From Jaapia argillacea MUCL 33604 (taxonomy: Eukaryota > Basidiomycota > Agaricomycetes > Jaapiales > Jaapiaceae), in contig KL197782.1 of assembly GCA_000697665.1 (NCBI GenBank), positions 32,876 to 96,875 on the forward strand: 64,000 bases of DNA, written 5' to 3'. The translations under genes were made by a program, and so were the position numbers. Under the pieces are notes generated by a model. That model did no database searches. It worked only from the letters and a program-made list of their open reading frames with translations, and was not told the origin of the DNA. Numbering within the stretch: position 1 is the first letter of the stretch; the number at the start of each line of letters is the position of its first letter. Positions 12,014 through 23,271 of the stretch are shown here, in pieces.

Positions 12014-12402
12014 CTCTCACCAGGACCCTGGTTAATAGAGGGAGGGGTCAGATCAGAGTCCTGGTCAAAACTACCCCCAAAATGTGAGGAGGTTGGGTAT
12101 AATCCCGGTCAAAACAGGTCAAAATCATCTATTTTGGCCAAGAGGTCGGATAATTGTCCAGGTCAAACCTCCGGGGGGACGAAAAATTTGTGGCAATGGA
12201 CCACCCGGAAGCCTACAATGCCTGTCACAGAAAGGTCGGATATACTTATCCCGGTAAAAATTGCCGCCGACATGCGAATATGTAGGGTATAATCCAGGTA
12301 ATTTCGTCGAATTTAGTCCAAAACATGTCCTGGTAAGCGCAATGGGAGGCTTAAATTCTTATATCCGACCTCCCCCTCTATAAACCAGGGTCCTCTCTCA
12401 CC
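12014..12402. mobile_element. hAT-like MITE with 8-bp target-site duplication
   Basis: The element spans 12022-12394 (373 bp) and is flanked on both sides by CTCTCACC (12014-12021 and 12395-12402), an exact 8-bp target-site duplication. The left end starts AGGACCCTGGTTAATAGAGG. The reverse complement of the right end starts AGGACCCTGGTTTATAGAGG. The inverted repeat extends for about 33 bp with a few mismatches, through a GGTCAGATC/GGTCGGATATC motif. There is no coding capacity, and the interior is AT-richer than its surroundings with repeated ggtcaaaac and ggtcggat motifs. An 8-bp duplication fits the hAT superfamily. The exact target duplication suggests a fairly recent insertion. Confidence 0.85.
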
Positions 12403-12868
12403 TAGCGGAAGAGACAACGCGTGCGGCACGTGATGGGAACGCAATCGAAATTGGGTCCATCGTCCTCACCTTGCCTTTTATACTCAGCTTTCCAATGACG
12501 ACCTGTCCAAAGCAGCTGTTCCCCACGCGACGTGTATCCTCGCGTGTATGTACACCAGTATCTCGAACGCGATCAACGTTCGATCAACCACGACCAGCTT
12601 CTGACGTTTTGGCGACCCAAAGCGGCCGCTGACTGGCCCGATTTGGGATCCACATCCTCCTCTCTATCCAAAAGTAGATCGCTGAGAGATGGGTCCCTGT
12701 ATGTCCTCCCGCCGGTCGATCGTGTTCACCCTTGTCTTGCACCTGGATCTACAATCCTTCTCGCATCGCAAAATATGTTCGGACACAGCTACGTCGATTT
12801 AAAAAGCTCCTCTTGCCAGTCATTGTGGTCTCTACACCAACGCCCCACCGCTCTGACCACCTCTGCAA

Positions 12869-13538
12869 ATGACTCTCGTATTGTTCATGGACACAGTCCT
12901 CAGTCTCTTCACTGAGTTCGACATGCTCAAAAAGCCTTCTGAATCGTTCGGAGTTGAAGCCAAGCACCTACTCGACCATAAGAAAGTTGCTCTGACAATC
13001 GTGAGTCGACCGTCCTCACCCCTCTCTCTCATATATTCCTGACATTGCGATGAAGCTATTAGGATTCTTCGCGTATGACTTTCGCATCCTCTCCTCACAA
13101 CCTCAGATCTCTCAACCTTCCTACTCGATCTTGACAGCGTCGAAGTGACATTTAGCAACAGTAGTTTGCCACAGCCTTCGCTGGCACCCTGATCATCTTC
13201 ACCTACAACCTCTTCACCAAATACCAACTACACGGGTCTGCCGATCTTAAAGTAAGTGGCATCCATCGAGTCCTTCCTTCCATGCCCTCAGAACAACAAC
13301 GACACGATAGAGTCATATCGACGTCCTGGGATATCGTACCTTCGCTATATTGAACGCAATCCCAAGCTTCGGCATATTCGTGCTCACGATCATAGAACTC
13401 TATCGGTTGGTGGGAAATCCGTTTGGGGTGCTGGGAGTGATGATTATGGAAGCGATACCTACGATATTGGCCTGGGTGATGGGGTTGTGGGGATGGTTTG
13501 TTGGTGGGGAAGGTGGGGACGATGGGGACGTGGTTTGA
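12869..13538 (+). CDS. Small three-TM membrane protein, unknown function
   Basis: Three exons (12869-13000, 13165-13251, 13311-13538) join in frame at GT-AG borders, all phase 0, to give 148 residues. The protein starts MTLVLFMDTVLSLFTEFDML. It continues through LLDHKKVALTI into a helix, FATAFAGTLIIFTYNLF, a short loop (KYQLHGSADLK), a second helix around ILNAIPSFGIFVLTIIEL, a third around EAIPTILAWVMGLWGWF, and a short acidic tail. I do not recognise the family. Coherent phases and hydrophobic periodicity argue that it is real. It may extend upstream, since protein-like frames occur at 12490-12860, but no convincing junction was found. Confidence 0.55.
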
Positions 13539-13938
13539 GGGTTGTCGAGGGCGTCGATGCGGACCAGATCTATGGAGAGTTAGAGGGTATGTAGGCTCTC
13601 GTAATACTTGAGGTAGTAATTCTGGCATGTCGAATGTACATTTGATTTCATGGTCGTCACACCACCTTCTATAAGATCTACTTCACGCAAATATTCACTG
13701 GTTGGTCAATCATGGAACCACTTGCAGGCCACTCTCCACCACCACTGCAGTCATGACCATGTTCCGGTTCTAGCTACCAATAAATCAATAAATTCCTTCA
13801 TGGAAATCACAGGATAATTGGTTTGCATGGCCTCGTACAATATTATAACTGAAGACTACTACATGCAAATTTGAAAAGTGTCCGTACCAGAGGTTGTCCA
13901 AGAAATGAGAAAGTAGAAGCGAACATGTACATAAGACT
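13539..13938. other. Intergenic, convergent gene ends
   Basis: Between the plus-strand 3-TM gene and the minus-strand end of membrane-family copy A. It is AT-richer than its surroundings around 13780-13850. It likely holds the 3' untranslated ends of both genes. No motif seen. Confidence 0.4.
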
Positions 13939-15414
13939 CTAGAGATGGGGTACAAACGTGGTCCACACAACAGTTTCATAAGCTCCGGGAGGGATAGACC
14001 GGAGGGACGTGAAAGTAAGGACGAATAGTGTGATTCGAGCCGCAATATACATAGATGGAGATAGGAGGAGCAGCATCTCGACAACGTCTTCCAGAGGATA
14101 AAGCATATCGGCGCTTTTGCTTTTGTAGGCGAAAACTGTGAGAATCGGCATGGATGTGATCGTCACAGAGGAGACTCGCCAGAGCAGCAACTGTGTGGGA
14201 GATTGGACTTGAACGTGCCAAGCCAAGCAGTGAATGGCGCCAAAGGCGGTCGCAATGAATGACGAAATCAAGATGAGTTGGGTGAGTTCCGAGTCCGTCG
14301 TTTCACCCGCGTAGAATGTCGGTACACGTTTCTGTTCTTTCCTATCGTCTGGATCGCTCACATCCATGTCCGAGATTGATATAAGTAATTCCATGGGGAC
14401 CGCGACGAAAGGGAGGAAAGGGATAACCAAGATTCGTTCGACTGGTGAGCCCATTTTGACGAAGGACCACAGCTCGGCGAGCCAGTTTCGCGCCTTGGAG
14501 TGGATACGACCAACAGCGGCTGAGAATCCACCGCCGCGTTCGTCATCATCCTCGCCCTTCTCAGCGTCGAACTCGTTCAGGTTGACTTCCTTGTAACCCT
14601 TCGAACTGGATCCCTCTCCCTTCAACCCGTCATTCCCTTCTTCCTCTCTATCCGATCCCTCATGGCTCCCCTCAGACCCCCCCTTTGGCTTCTCCGTTGA
14701 CTCCTCCTTAGACTCGTCTCGAGGGGCGATCTCGGGCTTCCTGTTCTTGCGAACTGGGTACGGACAGCGAACATCGACAGGCTTGCTCCACCACAACGCA
14801 TACGTCGCAAAATTCAGTATCGTGAATGCAAGGGTGGCGCTCTCGAGTTCCGTAATGGGTAGTTGTTGGAGGGAACGAGCAACACATTGGAGGATAAACC
14901 AAGTTGTTTGCACCATGATGAGCGCTTTAGAGAGAGGATCGCGCTTACTCCTATCTTGAATTTCGATCTCAGTGATCTGGGGAAATTCACTGCCGTCGAG
15001 ATCGTCGAGGTCGTCGAGGATGAGGGGCTGAATTGGTCGTCCTTGATCATCGACGAGCATAAAGCCGCCCATCTGGACAAAGAACCCGTGCGTCCTAGTC
15101 CATTTTCGTGCTGAAGAACCTGTTTGAGGCCGGTAAAAGATATTACGCGGGTGAGAAATCGCACCTTCGTACTTCTTCGCTATTCGACCAGCAGCAAACC
15201 ACTGTCTCATTGCCCATACAATCATTAGTTCAGGGGCAATGAGCGCGCACAGCATAACTCCGATATGGCGTAGGGTAATCTCGAGTGAAATTTCGTAGGG
15301 CGCAGGGATATTCGGGTGAATCGCAACCCAAGTGCAAGTAAAGACGGTAGTGAGGCAGCTGGAGATGATGCCCACCATCGTCCTGCAGTGATGGATATTC
15401 TCGCAAGTAGACAT
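13939..15414 (-). CDS. Uncharacterised Agaricomycete multi-TM membrane protein, copy A
   Basis: One uninterrupted frame of 491 codons from ATG 15414 (MSTCENIHHCRTMVGIISSC). About eight hydrophobic segments: residues 13-32, 52-72, 162-182 (MVQTTWFILQCVARSL), 190-208 (TLAFTILNFATYALWWSKP), then, after a long acidic Lys/Glu-rich linker, four more in the last 170 residues. The conserved core RTHGFFVQMGGFMLVDDQ lies near residue 105. It ends VVWTTFVPHL. I know this only as an expanded, functionally undescribed family of mushroom-forming fungi. It is closely related to copies B, C and D at 30-36 kb. An upstream frame would encode a hydrophobic leader but is out of phase (see findings), so the simple ATG start was chosen. 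Confidence 0.8.
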   Translation of the reverse strand: MSTCENIHHCRTMVGIISSCLTTVFTCTWVAIHPNIPAPYEISLEITLRHIGVMLCALIAPELMIVWAMRQWFAAGRIAKKYEGAISHPRNIFYRPQTGSSARKWTRTHGFFVQMGGFMLVDDQGRPIQPLILDDLDDLDGSEFPQITEIEIQDRSKRDPLSKALIMVQTTWFILQCVARSLQQLPITELESATLAFTILNFATYALWWSKPVDVRCPYPVRKNRKPEIAPRDESKEESTEKPKGGSEGSHEGSDREEEGNDGLKGEGSSSKGYKEVNLNEFDAEKGEDDDERGGGFSAAVGRIHSKARNWLAELWSFVKMGSPVERILVIPFLPFVAVPMELLISISDMDVSDPDDRKEQKRVPTFYAGETTDSELTQLILISSFIATAFGAIHCLAWHVQVQSPTQLLLWRVSSVTITSMPILTVFAYKSKSADMLYPLEDVVEMLLLLSPSMYIAARITLFVLTFTSLRSIPPGAYETVVWTTFVPHL

Positions 15415-15785
15415 GATCTGTATGGACGGAGACAAGTCAGCAATGGGAGGACGGCAGAGAAAGTCGGAGTAATAAGCAGAGATGGTGACGACTTGATATC
15501 AAGAGGGATGGGGTTTTGCAGGGGTGTAATCCGCGACCTGGCCCCCCTGAGCTTCAAGACCAGAAATAGGTTGCGCAAGGCACGGGGATATAAACATTGA
15601 TAAAGCGGTAGCGAATATCAAGCAACAATACAGTACACACCCATGGATTGCGAATCGCATCAAAAAAACAGGAAAGCTCCTGACAGCTCTGACAGGCCTC
15701 TGTCAGAGGCGAGTCTAGGTAGGCGACTTCAACGCAGACGACTTGTCCGACCAAATGGTCACCAATGCAGACTGAACATCGTCTT
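15415..15785. other. Region upstream of membrane-family copy A
   Basis: Contains the out-of-frame relic leader (15430-15500 on the minus strand). Around 15535-15580 it contains gagcttcaagaccagaaat, which matches conserved blocks upstream of copies B, C and D. The rest is unassigned. Confidence 0.45.
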
Positions 15786-15913
15786 GCTCGATCACCATAT
15801 GCGTAAACGTTTGGTCAGCGTCACGCGTCACGTCTAGACCAAATGTCATGAGGCGACGATGAGTCTCCGCTCGGTATGTGCTCGCCTCTCCAGAGTGTTC
15901 CCCGTATCGGAGT
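15786..15913 (+). repeat. Dispersed repeat, copy 2
   Basis: Second copy of the repeat at 10356-10503, shorter by several small deletions and carrying a small local duplication (cagcgtcacgcgtcacgtc). It abuts a tandemly repeated stretch at 15931. On the minus strand this copy lies inside an open frame at 15715-16080; I do not treat that as a gene because it is made largely of repeat sequence. Confidence 0.7.
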
Positions 15914-15930
15914 AGCCCGTCGATTCGGGT

Positions 15931-16386
15931 TGATTCTCGTGCACCGGCGTTCGCTTTGGTTGACTTGGTGTGCCCCTGCTCTATTTTGGAGCGGGAGGGA
16001 GGGATGTGAAAACCATCGTACGTTATCCACGTAAACACATCCCCTCGCCTGATACCATCTTCATATCCCAGCAGCTTCACCTATCACCCACAACTAAATG
16101 ACAATGTGCTACTCAGAGCCCTCTCTTCGTAGAATTCGAAGAAGCATGCTCCACGCAATATCAGATCCAACCTCTGATGCCTTTCCAACCAATTCACATC
16201 GTGGTGTTGGGAGAAAGTGCTATGCGAGTTTGAGAGGCATCAGTGTTTCGTGCACTGGCGTTCGTTTGGGTTGACTTGGTGTGTTTCCGTTCTGGTGTGG
16301 AGCAGGAAGGGGAGTGTGTGAAACCACGGTACGTCCTCCACGTCAAATGTATCTTCTCGCCTGATATTACCACCTTCATATCCCTG
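15931..16386 (+). repeat. Two diverged direct repeats of about 140 bp
   Basis: Copy 1 is at 15931-16071 and copy 2 at 16243-16386, spaced about 310 bp start to start. They share gttgacttggtgtg, a Ct-rich block ending in gag(c/g)gggag, ccacgt(a/c)aa and tcgcctgata followed by ttcatatccc. Short homologous minus-strand frames are visible in both (TKSTKANAGARES versus TKSTQTNASARNT), but neither forms a supported gene. They could be an old local duplication or pieces of an unclassified element. Confidence 0.6.
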
Positions 16387-16833
16387 ACACCTTTATCTGC
16401 CCTTCACCGTACGCCCACTCCTCTAACCCTCCACGTTTGAACCGTATCATAAACTACCACCCCTACGGTTTTCGTCTAGAGTGCCGTATCCCGGAAACGC
16501 CTAAGCATACCTTGGTGGACATATCTCACGTCCACCTCCACGCATCGTTTCATCCCAAACTCTTCTCGACTCCATCACTGGCTTTTCCGAGAAACAGTCG
16601 TGCGGTGCTATTCATTCCACCTTGGTTATCTTTTTGTGTCGTGTGGTATTGAACGGTGGTGATCTACGATACACCAGTATGCTTGATATGCTACATGCGT
16701 AATCTATGCAAGAGGCGAGCGTCCATGTGCGAAATGTCTGTCAAATGGGAGGAGATAAAAATGGGGGGTATATAAGGACCAAAGGGTATCAACGATCAAA
16801 GTTCAAAAAGAATTAATAAGGTTAGAGTCGTCT
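16387..16833. other. Intergenic, nothing identified
   Basis: Only short unsupported frames on either strand. The final 100 bp are AT-rich and likely include the 3' untranslated end of the minus-strand proline-rich gene. Confidence 0.4.
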
Positions 16834-17876
16834 TCACAATTGTCGGAGTGCTTCGTCTAAAGACGAATAACTCGAGACGGGAAGGAAGTGGATATGGTGT
16901 GGATCGTGGTGGGGTGTGATGTATTGGAAATCTGGTTCTTTGAACGTTTCCTGAGGAGTTGGAGATGGGGGAGGCCAGGAGGGGATGGGGCGTGGTAAAG
17001 TGGTCGGGGAACCATTTTCGTGTAATGGCACCGGAGGGAGTGTCGGGGAGGCTGGGGTAGGAGTGAGGTACTGGTTATCCTCCTGTGCTTCGACATTTCC
17101 TGGGGACGGAGTATGCCACTCAGGGAGTGGTTGTGGTATACCAATGGAGGGGTTATCCTGCGTAGTCATAGAAGGATGTATGGGAAAGGGGATCGGAGCT
17201 CCAGTCGACCCCCTCTCAGGCCGCCCATGAGAAACGAGAGTTGAGATCCGAATCCGGCTACCCACCTTTGGGGTGGGAGGGAATGGATTTGGTACGACCC
17301 GACGGGAAGTGGGATAGTCGAAATTCGAGTTGGATAATGATCCTTGTCCTACATCGTGATCATCCGTTGGTGACCTCCTAGTCCTCCTTGTGTTCCCGTT
17401 TGGACGCGTGTTCCCTGGAATGGGGGAGGAGGTGGAGGTTTCTGAAATGTCATATCCGTGTCCCGTCTGGTAGGTAGAGAGATGATATCGATGAGAGGTA
17501 GAAGACGATGATGAAACGGTCTCATCTACCACCTGGCCCACGGCTTGCTCCTCTAACACCATATTACCCTCCGCATAATCATCTTCCAACACACGACCCA
17601 AATTCGAAGAAGACGAAGTGGCAATGGTATGATGCCTTCCAGACCAATTAAGCTCATTACGAGGATTATAGTTGATAGTGATACCCTGCGGTGATTGAAT
17701 TGGTTGAATTGGTCCTAGATTCCAATCGTGCTGTATGTGTGGAGTTTGGTGAGGGATTCGAGAGGTTGTGTGAGAGCTCTTACCGGTGTTGCTCCTTGGT
17801 TCGTGCTGGTTGGTCGAGGGCGGGGGGTATTATTACGATATGGGTGAGGTCTGGCACGGCCCGCGCGGGGTGGCAT
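16834..17876 (-). CDS. Proline/serine-rich disordered protein, unknown
   Basis: Two exons, 17784-17876 and 16834-17730, join at a phase-0 GT-AG intron to give about 329 residues. The ATG at 17876 starts MPPRAGRARPHPYRNN. The protein is low-complexity throughout: a basic Arg/Pro N-terminus, an Asp/Glu-rich patch (GRVLEDDYAEGNMVLEE), a serine run, then proline-rich stretches such as LPPVPLHENGSP and PSWPPPSPTP. It ends SYSSLDEALRQL. There is no TM segment or signal peptide in this model. Upstream minus-strand exons cannot be excluded: a hydrophobic frame at about 18020-18090 (VIVVDMVSLLVTM) has a good donor but does not join in phase. Function unknown; a scaffold or regulatory protein would fit the composition. 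Confidence 0.55.
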
Positions 17877-19995
17877 AGGGAGGGGGTGTTGGGCTTGTAT
17901 AAAGCATTTCTAGTGAATGGATTATAAACGCGTAAGTGCGACTGGGTAGAGGAAGGTGAGATGAGAGCAGCGACAATTGGATATCATGAATAAACTTTGT
18001 GAACGAGGTAAATGTCACTCACCTGTCGATCTTTGTCGATGGAGTCATGGTTACGAGGAGGGAAACCATGTCAACTACAATGACGATCCCGTTAGACTTG
18101 CAGTGCGTCGGGGAGGCGGAGCTGAAGACAAAGAGGCCTGGGAAAGTTGGTGGTTGATCGTTGATTTTGTACTTGGTCAATCTACAACTTTTGTCGGCTC
18201 TGGTTCTCACCCGCTTGTCTTTTCTAACGAGACTTGATACAAGCAGTTACGTTGTTCAAGACAAGAAGAATTGATTGACGAGGAATTTCGACTTCGTCTC
18301 CCGAGACATTACTCCTCTTTAACCAAACCCCTGCTTGCTACCCAACACATCGAGGACCAACTAGATTTTGGTGAGGGTGGTTGGTTTTTATACCTCTGAT
18401 GCAGTCGTGCTTGGACGGGAAATGGACAAGAAAACGAGCGAGGGAGGTCTGGATGATGAGAGCTGGCTTGTAGGAAGGATAATGGGGGAAGAGACCGTCA
18501 ATCCCTGTTCATACGTTGGGTACGTTCCCCTCGACGTTTACCCATTCAAATCATCAAATCATCTGTGTATTTTGTCCTCACCAGCGCCAGCCAGTCTGTT
18601 AAACAAGTTATAGCTTTAGTCCTGCGAGATTGAACTCGCTTACGTTCTCGTATCCTCATCTCCACACCTCTCCAACAATCATTACCACGAGCCATGACGA
18701 TCATCAGCTCCCCAGACCCCCATATCAACCACATGGTTCAACTACCCGAACACAAAGTCTTTCCTTCAACCTTTCCAGAATGGAACGCCTGCGCCCACGT
18801 CTACCATCTGGCTTAACATAGCACCAACTTACATCCGAAGTGAACATCCAACGACATGCTCGTCCGACTGAAGGGTGGCGAAGAAGGGAGTGTCGAGGTT
18901 ATAGAGATGTCAGGAATGCTTCTGCTAACCGGGCAGGAGTGGGATAGAGGTCGACCAGACTGGTGAGAGCTTACTGTTCTTCCGTGTGTTAGCCTCTTCT
19001 GAGTGAGACTTTGCTTGTAGATGCTCGGTGACGGCGCCATTGTGCTTTGGGACTCGGTTTCCGAATCATCAAATTCGGAATATCACCTTCATCCTCGATG
19101 CTATTTGGGATAAGCCCGCTCGTTGGTATGCGCTGAAAAGAGAATCTGAGTCCGTTACCTTTGTCTTCCATCAGTCCTTCGCTGAACGATATTATTAGGA
19201 CTAACATTGAGCGTCAAATTCGTTCGCTTTGTCAACTTGATGGTCAAATGACGTCGACGAGTCTCCTTCCGAACTACGTGCTGGGGTCTCCGTCCTCAAC
19301 CATCAATCACTGCAGCTCAATACGTATCTCATCCCCATTTGACCGAATTCATCATCCTCGTTTGTCCTCTCTCCCTATCCTGGTCCGACTTTCCCTAATC
19401 ATCCGGGCCATGAGCCACTTTTCTCTCTACAATGGCCAGTTGGTCGTGTGCATAGTTGGTGCTGAAGATGGCTTCGGCCGGGGAGGTCCATTATGGGGGA
19501 GGAAGAGGTTGAATCCCAGAAGCTGAATCGTTATTGTTTGTCCGTTTCATCATTTTTGATCTCGTACTCGCCTTTAGGCCAAGCATGGACCTAGCCTTTT
19601 GACTGCCCACCTCGTCGAGGTACACCAACTCTACACCTGCTTTCTCCCGCGTGGTTCGACTGGATCGAGTCAGGATCGGAGGCGGTTGGGTGACGAAGAG
19701 GTGAGTAAATGATGATGAGCCGTTAACAACTTGGTCGTGGCCCATCCCACCAGGTGGGCAAGGCGCATCTTGTGAATATGACGAGGTCACCGTTTGCCAC
19801 TATTACTGGCATCATCCTAATCCCATGCGCCAGGTGCATGGGCGAATAGAGGAAGAGGGCTGGTCCTGTCGCCAAAGTAGTACCCATTGTGAACGATCCT
19901 ACAATGTACGCGAGTTGATTGGGAACCTGAGCGAGTCCGTACGATGAAGACATGCCAGCGCCTCCTGGTCGTAATCATAATCACCACCATAATTA
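17877..19995. other. Gene-poor region, possible gene remnants
   Basis: Many short overlapping frames but no assembled gene. The most protein-like piece is on the plus strand at about 19050-19195, with ITFILDAIWDKPARWYAL and then TFVFHQSFAERYY, but it has no recognisable partner exons. On the minus strand, 19730-19953 starts with a real ATG and reads MSSSYGLAQVPNQLAYIVG then a hydrophobic stretch, and could be the start of a membrane protein whose remainder I cannot find. Treated as unassigned. Confidence 0.3.
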
Positions 19996-22085
19996 TCATT
20001 TCATCTCAGATAATATCAGATCCCTAAAACCCTCCATCTCCTCGCACAGTACAATTAATTCCGTCTTCGGAATCCCTGGGAACAACAAGGACATCCTCCA
20101 ATCATCACACGACCATGCGTCAAGTACCTGAAACAAAAATCAGCCATGCGTGGTACCACAGTTGACGAGTCTAACGCACCTGCTGTACGCTGGTTGTGAA
20201 TACCGTGACTCCTTCGCTTTGCATATCGAGGATTTGATGGCGAGCTTCTGGGGACGTCATTATCTCTCTTAGCCAGGTGAGAAGCAAGGTGGGGAATTCG
20301 CGGACGATGTCATCCTTTTCTATCGGTTGACTTGTTGAAAGGAACGACATATGCTGCATAACTTTGTCCAAATCGAACTTGATGTCCGATGTATTCACCC
20401 CGTTGGCGTGGTACATATAGTGAGCGTGTCGACTCCATTCTAAAACACTCTCTCGTGTGGCATCCTCGACGTATTTCAGGCGTTCGATGGGTGAGTCTGT
20501 AATGGTGTAGAAACGTTCAGGGATCCTCGAGGTGACCAGACATGAGATATCAGGGAACAACAGGATCTATTTCGTAGAAGTGAATTCCCGTCGTCAAGGA
20601 CCTTGAGATGGGAGTCACGAACCTTTCCACTACCCCACATACGATCCCCGAAGAATTGCGGCAACTTTTCACGATTTTCTAAACGGACGCCGATATTTGC
20701 GATGTGGTACAAAAGGTCGGAGTAGATGTGATGTCGAATGAATAGGCGACAATCTCGCAGGCCTACGTAGAGGTAGGCTGGGAAGGCAATGTATCCTCGT
20801 AGGTAAACGATGTAAGCTAGATAAGGAACGATGAGTGGTTGTGATGCGAAGGAGTGAGTGACATGTACCTATCGAAGTAGGACATGTGAACAGTACACCA
20901 TCATATTTCCGTGGTTTATTCCTGGGGTCGTCATCGACAGGAGCCAAGTTTTGCGATTCCACCCAATGTTGCAACCGCTTGATTCTTCGTTTCGGGTCTA
21001 GGATGAACGTCACCAAAAGCCGTTCGGAAGCCAGAGCCTACGACGTACCAAATGCAGGTATCGACTTGACACCGATGAACTGTGGCTCGTCCAAGTGTAA
21101 CATCCCCATAATGAAAACAAAATCGCAAACTACAAACTTGGTCGTTATCTTCTTGGACTCGAGATGAGATTTGAGGAGTTTGAATGTGTCGTATCGCATA
21201 CAGCGAACATCAAATCCGATGTTGGAGTTGTCTGGATTTGTCTGGAGTGAGGAGATTGATGACGATGAGGTCAGTTTCAAGCTTTTTTGAGGGTATTGAG
21301 AGGAGACGCACAGCTACCCATTTCATCCAGTTGGGCGATTGGGAGCCGTGTGCAGCTGGCAGGGTCACCCATCCGTTATGGGGACATGTCGGTTTCGGAT
21401 CGCATTCACCTTGGTCAACGAAGAGACATGCGTCGTGCTGAGAGACTATTCCGACTGCATCAGAGTCCCCCGCGAAGCTGTCTTGGATCAAAGTGGTAAG
21501 GGATGTTAGGACACGGTGCTTTATAAATATTGACTGACAAACCCTGAGATCCAAGCTAGTGTACCGTCTTGACGACCGTACTCGTCAGTTCTTGTGATGA
21601 CGCTGAACGGTGAAGAGGTGAACATTCTACATCCTGGAAGAGGAAGATCGGAGCATACTAATAATCGATTGAATTTGCAGCCATGAGTTTCCTCAAGAAG
21701 TACAGGCGTTCAGATTTTTGCATCGTGTGGATAGACTGGACTAGGGCCTCGTCAACATTACATATCGATCGGAGGTGATATCGTTGGTCGCGAGGTAGAC
21801 ATTTCCGCCCAGGGGGAGCGAGCTGGATATTCGGATGGGTAAGTGTTTGATATCACAGAAATTCGGAGGCCTCACATTTCTTGGTAGATGTGGTTTAGGA
21901 TTTGGGGGTGGGGTCGGCGGGGGGACTGGGGCCGGGGTGGGAGTAGCAGTAGCAGTAAGAGCAATTGGACCATACCCTGTGTCGGTATCCTGCTTTCTAT
22001 CCTTCAGACTTAAACGAGGCTCATTCGCAGCGGGAGTGACGAGTGGACGACACTTCCTGCGACGCAGGAATGACGCGAGTTTCAT
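19996..22085 (-). CDS. Multi-exon protein of unknown function
   Basis: From ATG 22085, exon 1 reads MKLASFLRRRKCRPLVTPAA, then a proline-rich linker. After a 54-nt intron it reads LAPPGRKCLPRDQRYHLRSI and NVDEALVQSIHTM. Further exons give GDSDAVGIVSQHDACLFVDQ, TLPAAHGSQSPNWMKW, KITTKFVVCDFVFIMGMLHL, RRIKRLQHWVESQNLAPVDD, IVYLRGYIAFPAYLYVGLRD, REKLPQFFGDRMWGSGK and KFDLDKVMQHMSFLSTSQ. It ends EGFRDLILSEMK with TGA at 19996-19998. Most junctions are phase-consistent; the exons between about 21550 and 21690 are the least certain. There is one weak hydrophobic segment around YIAFPAYLYVG. I do not recognise the fold. An apparent in-frame TAG at 21038-21040 falls inside a 51-nt intron. Confidence 0.5.
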
Positions 22086-23271
22086 AGTGTATAGCCAGAG
22101 ACTGGGGAGCTGAGCTGGAGAAGAAAGTGGGGAGAAGGCGGGTTGAATACATGGTCGCTTACACGCTTAAATGGCGTTTTCAAAAATGGAGATCTGTGTG
22201 TGACACAATAGAGAGTCGCGCAGATAACATCGGTTCGACGCCCCATATGTTCGAAAGAAACCAAACAAGGCTGCGCTGTGAATATAAACCATGTTGCTAC
22301 ACAGCAATGTCAGAACGTTGCAACTCGCCACATACAGAGCCTCGAATTGAGAGAGGACCAGGACAAAGGTTTCAGATGAGGTGGCGAAAGAAACAACAGA
22401 CCAGGATCCGGGTGAACGGGTGGTAGTGCCACTAGAAGTGTCGAGAGTTCGTCAACGACATTGAACAATAGTACACACGAGTGTAGCAGGCTTGAAACAC
22501 TTCGTATATCACGAAGAGACTTCAAGAGGCTTCCAGAGCCAGAAATGCCAGCTGCTGTGGCGAAGCAAAGCAACAGAAGGGGCGCCAGCCTGGGAGCGCC
22601 ACGCGAATCGAGAAGGGTTCATCTGTGACACTGAGCAGCACACACGAGGAAATTCGGCTTGAGATACTTCATGCTTGATGACGCTGACAAGCCAGCGTCG
22701 GTCTGAGTCCATGTCGATGTTCTGTGAAATGCAAGAAAGGATTGCGTAACGTAGGTGGTTTGACTGGCTAGGAGCTGAAGGGAGGTGGAGTAATGTGCTG
22801 AGTTTGATTAACTGAGCTTGCGGTGAACTACCATCGTACGAAAGCTCGAATGGAGGAAAACGTACCTTTCGGGTCCCACATGAGATACGTGGCCTGGGTT
22901 CAACGCCTGTTTCACTCCACTAGTATATCCTGTAGAGTCGAGGTTATGGCTCAAGATAGCCATCTGACTGGGGATTCTTGATGTATGAGGCTCTGGGTTA
23001 CTTGCAATCGCGAAGGAGAAGTCGTTGACCAGTACTCCCATCGCCAGTGGTAGTCAGCTCGGAGTCTTCCGAGTACTTCGAAGTGGTCCCTGGCTGACAC
23101 GATCATGATCTGCCTACCCTTGTATGCTCTTCCATCCTGCGTCTGCCTTTGTTCGTCTCGCTCGAACCTTAAGTCATTTCGAGAACTCGCGGGCGTCTGT
23201 TACGAGCGTCAATCAGCACTACACGCTGTGGCACTCATCGATACGGCCTATGTCTTCAATTTCTCCCAACA
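22086..23271. other. Divergent intergenic region
   Basis: Lies between a minus-strand gene and the plus-strand gene starting at 23272, so it probably holds two promoters. The short frames on both strands have no family motifs. No repeat or RNA gene recognised. Confidence 0.4.

Noticed and set aside
21038-21040. In-frame TAG in the hypothetical gene at 19996-22085, suggesting a pseudogene
   Set aside because: A strong GTACGT donor 10 bp earlier and a TCCTAG acceptor define a 51-nt intron that removes the stop and keeps phase (PAF-D-PKRRIKRL).
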